Source of the DNA: Actinomycetes bacterium
GTDB taxonomy: Bacteria; Actinomycetota; Actinomycetes; Propionibacteriales; Propionibacteriaceae
Assembly (NCBI GenBank): GCA_023412435.1
Contig: JAEYNS010000030.1
Coordinates: forward strand, 1-6,848
Reading direction: 5' to 3'
Length of the DNA: 6,848 nucleotides
Position 1 is the stretch's first letter, and each line of letters opens with the position of its first letter. The notes below the pieces were generated by a model, which saw nothing but the letters and a program-made list of their open reading frames with translations, ran no database searches and was not told where the DNA came from. This document shows, one piece after another, positions 6,142 to 6,848 of this stretch. A program made the position numbers and the translations under genes.

Positions 6142-6213
6142 TAGGGACGGTTCCTCCGAAGGCACCCAGTCAAGCGATGGCACCGACTGAGGAACCGTCC
6201 CCAGTGTCAGCGC
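6142..6213. repeat. Palindromic repeat, copy 2
   Basis: This is the second copy of the 70-base unit (6144-6213), identical to copy 1 at 68 of 70 positions. The arms GGGACGGTTCCTC (6144-6156) and GAGGAACCGTCCC (6189-6201) pair over 13 bp, and a T-A pair (6142/6203) continues beyond one mismatch. An inner AGTC/GACT pairing (6168-6171 with 6185-6188) is complete here but broken in copy 1. It ends at the base next to the flavin reductase stop. A short ACCGTCCCC at 6231-6239, inside that gene's last codons, resembles one arm. Confidence 0.85.
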
Positions 6214-6726
6214 TCAACCCAAACCGGCATACCGTCCCCTGTGGTGCAACAGGGGCGCCGTCTCCTCGGCCACTGTGACGTGCTCGACCTGGCAGGTCAG
6301 CAGCAGCGACCAGCCCACCTCGACCGTCGACTCCACGCGCAGTCCCGCCCAGCTGCGCTCCCCGGCGGGCACCGGGCCCCACGCGGTATCGACGAACCCG
6401 GCCTGGGCGAATCGTCCCCCGGGGGCGGGCGCCCGGCCCGCGAAGATGTCGGCCAGGTAGTGCTCGTCGCGGCGCAGCACGGTGACGGCGACCGTGCCGG
6501 TGCGGGCCACCACCTCGACCAGGTCCGACAGCGGGTCGAGGAGTCCCAGCACGCGCGCTGGCGTCCCTCCGGCCACGATCAGCGAGGAGACCGTCAGTCC
6601 TGCGCGGGACGGGGCCTGTCCTGTGGTCCACAAGGTGACGCCGACGGCCAGCCTGCCGCGCAACTGCCGGACGGCGTCCCGGGCAGCGGCCGGGTCGTCG
6701 AAGGGGTGCTCCCGGTGGATCGTCAC
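6214..6726 (-). CDS. Flavin reductase-family (FMN-binding) protein
   Basis: This 170-residue protein belongs to the flavin reductase-like family, whose members bind FMN in a split beta-barrel and often supply reduced flavin to a monooxygenase; others have different redox roles. The family signature RAGLTVSSLIVAGG is at residues 41-54, followed by RVLGLLDPLSDLVE (58-71). Further conserved parts are LADIFAGRAPAPGG (91-104), the AWGPV segment (115-119) and the C-terminal HHRGRYAGL. I chose the GTG at 6726 because GGAGG precedes it by 5 bases and the family homology begins shortly after it. The frame extends upstream to an ATG at 6843, but those extra residues look like translated leader. No partner monooxygenase is in the window, so the acceptor is unknown. 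The stop directly abuts the palindromic repeat. Confidence 0.88.
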   Translation of the reverse strand: MTIHREHPFDDPAAARDAVRQLRGRLAVGVTLWTTGQAPSRAGLTVSSLIVAGGTPARVLGLLDPLSDLVEVVARTGTVAVTVLRRDEHYLADIFAGRAPAPGGRFAQAGFVDTAWGPVPAGERSWAGLRVESTVEVGWSLLLTCQVEHVTVAEETAPLLHHRGRYAGLG

Positions 6727-6731
6727 TGGCG

Positions 6732-6736
6732 CCTCC
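6732..6736 (-). promoter_or_regulatory. Shine-Dalgarno sequence deciding the flavin reductase start
   Basis: On the minus strand GGAGG stands 5 bases before the GTG at 6726. It is the only strong ribosome-binding site before a gene in this window, and it favours the GTG over the upstream in-frame ATG. Confidence 0.8.
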
Positions 6737-6750
6737 AGATCGTCAGGCCG

Positions 6751-6781
6751 AGAATAGGCCGCCGCGCCGCGCCGGCGTCCA
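6751..6781 (-). promoter_or_regulatory. Possible promoter of the flavin reductase gene
   Basis: On the minus strand TATTCT (6756-6751) fits TANNNT and would give a leader of roughly 17 bases that includes the GGAGG. A partial -35 match, TGGACG (6781-6776), lies 19 bases further up. The spacing is slightly long and the match weak. Confidence 0.35.
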
Positions 6782-6848
6782 GCAGACTCCCCGGCTGAGA
6801 CCGCTGGGCAGCCCCAAAACAGCAGAACGCCCGCCCCCCCCACGTGGG

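Noticed and set aside
6059..6213. CRISPR array
   Set aside because: There are only two copies of a 70-base unit with long inverted arms and a 13-base gap. The unit is too long, the gap is not spacer-like and no cas gene is present.
6834..6841. Run of eight C bases near the right edge as a functional or phase-variable tract
   Set aside because: It lies upstream of the likely start and promoter of the flavin reductase, and homopolymer C runs of this size can occur in GC-rich DNA or as sequencing error. Nothing links it to gene switching.
6727..6843. N-terminal extension of the flavin reductase up to the ATG at 6843
   Set aside because: The extra 39 residues are not family-like. A strong GGAGG 5 bases before the GTG at 6726 marks the real start, and the extension would cover the likely promoter.

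Overview
The window is very GC-rich DNA, and its genes strongly prefer G or C at the third codon position. The gene families and the near-leaderless starts point to an actinobacterium (Actinomycetota). A member of the Propionibacteriales or a relative would fit, but the sequence alone does not settle this. I see no ribosomal or transfer RNA gene, no CRISPR array and no complete transposase gene.

Layout from left to right. Positions 1-52 may hold the first codons of a gene leaving the window on the minus strand. Positions 53-274 are a short regulatory stretch with two palindromes. At 275-1264 (+) lies a ten-helix EamA/DMT-type membrane transporter. It converges on glnS (1356-3047, -), and a possible two-tier hairpin lies between the two stops. 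Upstream of glnS on the same strand is gltX (3100-4569, -). Together they form a gltX-glnS pair encoding glutamyl- and glutaminyl-tRNA synthetases. Divergent from gltX is a 458-residue protein (4676-6052, +) that joins an N-terminal domain resembling DUF6325/DUF1269 to a complete PfkB-family sugar kinase. It converges on a flavin reductase-family gene (GTG start at 6726, stop at 6214, -). The 161 bases between those two stops are almost filled by two copies of a 70-base repeat, each carrying a 13-15 bp inverted repeat.

How the genes fit together. gltX and glnS form a functional unit: they charge tRNA-Glu and tRNA-Gln directly, the latter being a route many actinobacteria lack because they use the GatCAB amidotransferase. 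The other genes look like separate housekeeping or accessory functions. The main points of interest are the DUF6325-like/kinase fusion, the palindromic tandem repeat fitted between convergent stops, and the almost identical promoter-plus-start segments of the divergent gltX and kinase genes. I found no clear evidence of a wholly new multi-gene system.
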